Shown one piece after another: positions 61,115 to 64,000 of a DNA stretch of 64,000 nucleotides (the stretch's first letter is position 1; every line of letters begins with the position of its first letter). The DNA comes from UBA1672 sp050633505. GTDB taxonomy: Bacteria > Pseudomonadota > Alphaproteobacteria > Micavibrionales > Micavibrionaceae. The notes beneath the pieces were generated by a model. It worked only from the letters and a program-made list of their open reading frames with translations, was not told the DNA's origin and searched no databases. The DNA is taken from NCBI GenBank assembly GCA_050633505.1, contig JBOEGQ010000009.1, forward strand, positions 78,781-142,780, read 5' to 3'. The translations under genes were made by a program, and so were the position numbers.

Positions 61115-62854
61115 ATGGCTTCTTTATCAGAAAAATTAACAGCTTTATTTGAGCAAGCGTTTAATGCGTTGTCTTTACCGGTTGAGCACGCGCGTGTTTC
61201 CGTCTCCGCGCAGGTGCAAGGTGGACAATTCCAGTGTAACGGTGCAATGCCTTGCGCAAAAGTTGCAAAGAAAAATCCGCGCGAAATTGCACAGGATATT
61301 GTTGATTATTTGAAGAATGATATTAAGACTGCGGATAATGTTTTCGAAGATATCACAATCGGTGGTCCGGGTTTCATTAACGTTACAGTGACAGATAATT
61401 ATATTTCCGCGCATTTGTTGGAAATGTGTGGCTCTGTTCGATCTGGCATTGATGAAATTGGCGCAGGACAAAATGTGGTACTGGATTATGGTGGTCCGAA
61501 TATTGCTAAAGCCATGCATGTTGGCCATCTGCGCAGTTCGATTATTGGTGATGCTTTGCGGCGTATTTATTCTTATGCAGGGTATAACGCGATTGGCGAT
61601 GTGCATATGGGGGATTGGGGAACGCCAATGGGAATGATCTTGTCTGAGCTGGATCTTATTTCCTTTGATGGTGAAATAACGATGGAAATGTTGGCAGATA
61701 TTTATCCGAAGGCTTCGGCGGCGTGTAAGGAAGACGAAACGCGCATGGCTTTGGCACGTGAAGCCACGCGAAAGCTACAAGATGGTAATGAGACGTACAC
61801 ACGTACATGGCAAAAATTCATTGATATTTCGATTGAAGGTATGAAAAAGAATTTTGATGCGCTTGGTGTTCACTTTGATGAATGGAAAGGGGAAAGCGAT
61901 GCACACCCCTTTATCGCGCCAATGATTAATGATCTGAAAGAGAAAAAGTATGCCGTGGAGAGTGACGGTGCACTCATATTCCCGGTTGAAAAAAATGATG
62001 ATAAGAAAGAGGTTCCTCCGCTTATTCTTTTGAAATCTGACGGCGCGGTTTTATATGGTACAACAGATCTTGCCACCATTGTTGAACGTATGGAAAGTTA
62101 TCAGCCCGTCAAAATTATCTACTGCGTTGATCAGCGCCAGTCTCTTCATTTTGAACAGGTATTTCGCGCTGCTCGGCGTAGTGGTATCGCACAAGATGAT
62201 GTTGTGGAACTGGCACATGCGGGCTTTGGAACGATGAATGGCACAGATGGTAAGCCGTTCAAAACGCGTGCAGGTGGTGTGATGCGTTTGGAAGATCTGA
62301 TTTCTATGTCGGTTGATAAGGCACATGCCCGTCTTGATGAAGCAGAGCTTGCAAAAGATATGGATGGGGCAGAGCGTGAAGATGTTGCGCATAAGGTCGG
62401 AATTGCCGCGGTTAAATTTGCGGATCTGCAAAATAACCGTATTGCAGATTATGTGTTTGATATTGATCGTATGACTTCTTTTGAAGGGAAAACAGGCCCG
62501 TATCTTTTGTATCAGGCCGTTCGTATCCAATCTTTGCTCAGAAAGGCAGGTATTGAAGGCGGTGTTTCTTGTGATGATTTTGTATTGGAAGATGCAGATC
62601 GTTCGCTTGCCTTGTTGTTGACGCAGTTGCCTGACTTTTTCGATGGTGCGCTTCATAACAATACCCCGCATCTTTTGTGTGACTATGCATATCGTCTTGC
62701 CCAGGAATTCAGTTCATTCTACGGTAATTGCCATATCCTTTCAGAGGAAAATGAACAGGTTAAGGCGAGCCGTCTGGCATTGTGTCAACAAACGCATAAG
62801 CAATTATCCCTTATTCTGGAATTGCTGGGTATTGAAATTCCATCTCGTATGTAG
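61115..62854 (+). CDS. argS: Arginyl-tRNA synthetase
   Basis: 579 residues. N-terminal additional domain, then the HIGH-like AKAMHVGHLRSSIIGDALRR (HVGH 135-138), the QRQSLHFEQVFRAAR region, the KMSK-equivalent FKTRAGGVMRLEDL, and a C-terminal anticodon-binding helix bundle (GPYLLYQAVRIQSLLRKAG, PHLLCDYAYRLAQEFSSFY). The missing canonical KMSK is normal for ArgRS. Charges tRNA-Arg without prior AMP transfer. Confidence 0.97.
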   Translation: MASLSEKLTALFEQAFNALSLPVEHARVSVSAQVQGGQFQCNGAMPCAKVAKKNPREIAQDIVDYLKNDIKTADNVFEDITIGGPGFINVTVTDNYISAHLLEMCGSVRSGIDEIGAGQNVVLDYGGPNIAKAMHVGHLRSSIIGDALRRIYSYAGYNAIGDVHMGDWGTPMGMILSELDLISFDGEITMEMLADIYPKASAACKEDETRMALAREATRKLQDGNETYTRTWQKFIDISIEGMKKNFDALGVHFDEWKGESDAHPFIAPMINDLKEKKYAVESDGALIFPVEKNDDKKEVPPLILLKSDGAVLYGTTDLATIVERMESYQPVKIIYCVDQRQSLHFEQVFRAARRSGIAQDDVVELAHAGFGTMNGTDGKPFKTRAGGVMRLEDLISMSVDKAHARLDEAELAKDMDGAEREDVAHKVGIAAVKFADLQNNRIADYVFDIDRMTSFEGKTGPYLLYQAVRIQSLLRKAGIEGGVSCDDFVLEDADRSLALLLTQLPDFFDGALHNNTPHLLCDYAYRLAQEFSSFYGNCHILSEENEQVKASRLALCQQTHKQLSLILELLGIEIPSRM

Positions 62855-62907
62855 AAATTTTTTTCTGTGATTGATCTTATGCTCTGCCGTGGCTATAGTT
62901 GGCCATC

Positions 62908-63807
62908 ATGTTAGGATTGCAAAACGTTATTATTTCACAAAAGATGATGAAGCTTGTCGGCGAGATCGATGAGTTCAAGGGCGCGTGGGGTGCGATGGAA
63001 AATCACACAACCTCGCTACAGCTTTTGGGGGATGTGTCCAGTTTTGGCCGAAATTTCAAAGAGATTGCAAGTAGTTGGCAGGATCAGCCATTAGATGTTG
63101 ATTTGTTATGTCGTTTACATGCGGCGTTCACAGGGGCAAAACAGGTTAGCATATTCAAGGAAAGCAGTATCTCTTTACAGGTTATGAAGGGTGATTCTTT
63201 GGTTGGGGCATTAGATGTCGCCTCACCTGCAGAAGTGCGTAGCCTTATGCCCCGTTTGATGAGTTGGACAGAGAAAGCTTTAGATGAAAAAGAATTTCAT
63301 CCGCTTTTTGTTATTGCTATCTTTACGGCGGTCTATTTGCAATTTTGTCCCTTTGATAAGGGAAACCAGAAATTGGCGCGTCTTTTAGTTATTCTTTTGA
63401 TGTTTAAAGCGGGCTATAGCTATGCTCCGTATAGTACGTTAGATGACTTGTTACAAGATAACGCAGAAGATTATTACAAGGCGTTGGCACATACGCAAAA
63501 GACCCTTGCAACTGGTAAGATCGACTGGGATGTTTGGTTAGAATTTTTCTTTGAAATTCTTAAGCAGCAAAAGGATAAACTGCAATCTCGTATTGAAAAG
63601 GGCAGTTCTGAAATTGCAAATATGCCTGGATTGTCGACTAAAGTTCTTAAGTTGTTTGACAAGCATGATCGCTTAAGCATGAAAGAGATAGAGAGATACA
63701 CTCGTGGTAAGCGCTCTACCTTGAAATTACGACTGGGTGAGTTGGTAGAGGGCGGTTACCTTGTAAGACATGGTAAGGCGCGGGCAACTTGGTATAGTCG
63801 CGTATAA
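62908..63807 (+). CDS. Fic-like protein with degenerate catalytic motif
   Basis: 299 residues. Helical Fic-type core with FHPLFVIAIFTAVYLQFCPF then DKGNQKLARLLVILLMFKAG. In active Fic enzymes that motif is HPFxxGNGRxxR; here residues 147-158 read CPFDKGNQKLAR, so the catalytic His is Cys, and the following G and R are Q and K. A C-terminal winged helix (LSMKEIERYTRGKRSTLKLR) completes the usual Fic-wHTH protein. It is probably not an active AMP-transferase but a DNA-binding or sensing derivative. The ATG at 62908 is chosen over a TTG at 62899. Confidence 0.75.
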   Translation: MLGLQNVIISQKMMKLVGEIDEFKGAWGAMENHTTSLQLLGDVSSFGRNFKEIASSWQDQPLDVDLLCRLHAAFTGAKQVSIFKESSISLQVMKGDSLVGALDVASPAEVRSLMPRLMSWTEKALDEKEFHPLFVIAIFTAVYLQFCPFDKGNQKLARLLVILLMFKAGYSYAPYSTLDDLLQDNAEDYYKALAHTQKTLATGKIDWDVWLEFFFEILKQQKDKLQSRIEKGSSEIANMPGLSTKVLKLFDKHDRLSMKEIERYTRGKRSTLKLRLGELVEGGYLVRHGKARATWYSRV

Positions 63808-63835
63808 ATCACTTATAAATAGAGATATTATATTT

Positions 63836-63870
63836 AATAGAGGCGCCTAGTTAATCAGGGCGTCTCTATT
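63836..63870. terminator. Bidirectional terminator hairpin
   Basis: AATAGAGGCGCC pairs with GGCGTCTCTATT over an 11-base loop (12 bp, one G-T pair), with A/T-rich flanks on both sides. It separates the Fic-like gene from the convergent gene at the right edge and overlaps that gene's stop codon. Confidence 0.85.
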
Positions 63871-64000
63871 CTTTATTATCATCATTATTTTCAGATGTAT
63901 CAGATTTAGGTGCACCAAATATTGCTGGTTTAGCAGGCTTTTTGTCTGCTTCTTCTTCCTTCGCCGGTTCTGCTTGTACAGGTGGCGTTGCAGGTGTCTC
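63866..64000 (-). CDS. C-terminal tail of an unidentified protein (partial)
   Basis: The last 44 codons of a gene running off the right end, ending at TAG 63868-63866. Pro/Ala/Lys/Glu-rich and disordered (ETPATPPVQAEPAKEEEADK, then KPAKPAIFGAPKSD, and an Asn/Asp-rich end). No family can be assigned from a tail alone. Confidence 0.7.
   Translation of the reverse strand, partial: ETPATPPVQAEPAKEEEADKKPAKPAIFGAPKSDTSENNDDNKE

Noticed and set aside
62051..62671. 206-codon minus-strand open frame inside argS
   Set aside because: Complement of a conserved argS region; Arg/Cys/Ile-rich translation without motif or ribosome site.

Overview
The window reads as chromosomal DNA of a moderate-GC alphaproteobacterium. 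Supporting signs are an HslV with a short N-terminal extension, rpsT directly upstream of dnaA, a COX15-type heme A synthase, a Usg family protein, a DUF1674 protein, a 4.5S-type SRP RNA, and dnaN, recF and gyrB on one strand. No rRNA, tRNA, IS element, phage or CRISPR was found. A two-N gap inside groEL suggests a draft assembly. I cannot name the genus from the sequence alone.

Layout. 0-10 kb: housekeeping genes (hslV fragment, hisB, heparinase-like gene, rpe, rsmB, a DUF1674 protein, a DUF1223 protein, xthA, ybaB, dnaX). 10-16 kb: accessory cell-envelope genes, comprising two Sel1-like secreted paralogues around an internally duplicated Cys-rich protein, then two proteins with EreA/ChaN/TIKI-like motifs either side of a calcineurin-type phosphoesterase. 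16-19 kb: SRP RNA, a cold-shock gene with a long leader, and an iron-uptake pair (His-rich cupredoxin plus FTR1 permease) behind a near-perfect Fur box. 19-30 kb: mixed envelope and hypothetical genes, ctaA, a 2Fe-2S ferredoxin, a P-loop NTPase, Usg and a cytosolic HELGH metalloprotease-like protein. 30-32 kb: groES-groEL behind a heat-shock-type promoter.

32-37.5 kb is the most island-like stretch. It holds three copies of an XRE regulator with a shared C-terminal domain (one destroyed by a microhomology deletion), a formyltransferase-fold enzyme between two of them, and a candidate small RNA that presents a CUCCCCC loop. 37.5-42 kb returns to core genes (mutM, rpsT, dnaA). 42-51.5 kb holds a GST, a His-rich 11-residue repeat protein, a Nudix hydrolase, biotin genes (bioB alone, then bioF-bioD-bioA overlapping) and a CPA2 antiporter. 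51.5-60 kb is the replication cluster dnaN, recF, gyrB, interleaved with small envelope proteins and hisC. Just upstream of dnaN, where dnaA lies in many bacteria, sits a 99-residue protein that looks like an isolated DnaA DNA-binding domain. 60-64 kb: an AraC/GyrI-like regulator 5 bp after gyrB, argS, a Fic-like protein that has lost its catalytic motif, and the tail of a gene running out of the window.

Coherent units: heme/iron handling (ctaA, cupredoxin, FTR1), biotin synthesis from pimeloyl thioester onward, replication initiation and elongation, and chaperonin. The least explained material is the 12-16 kb trio, the 33-37 kb XRE/formyltransferase cluster with its candidate sRNA, and the DnaA-domain-IV-like protein. 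All family assignments come from reading motifs by eye; no database search was run.
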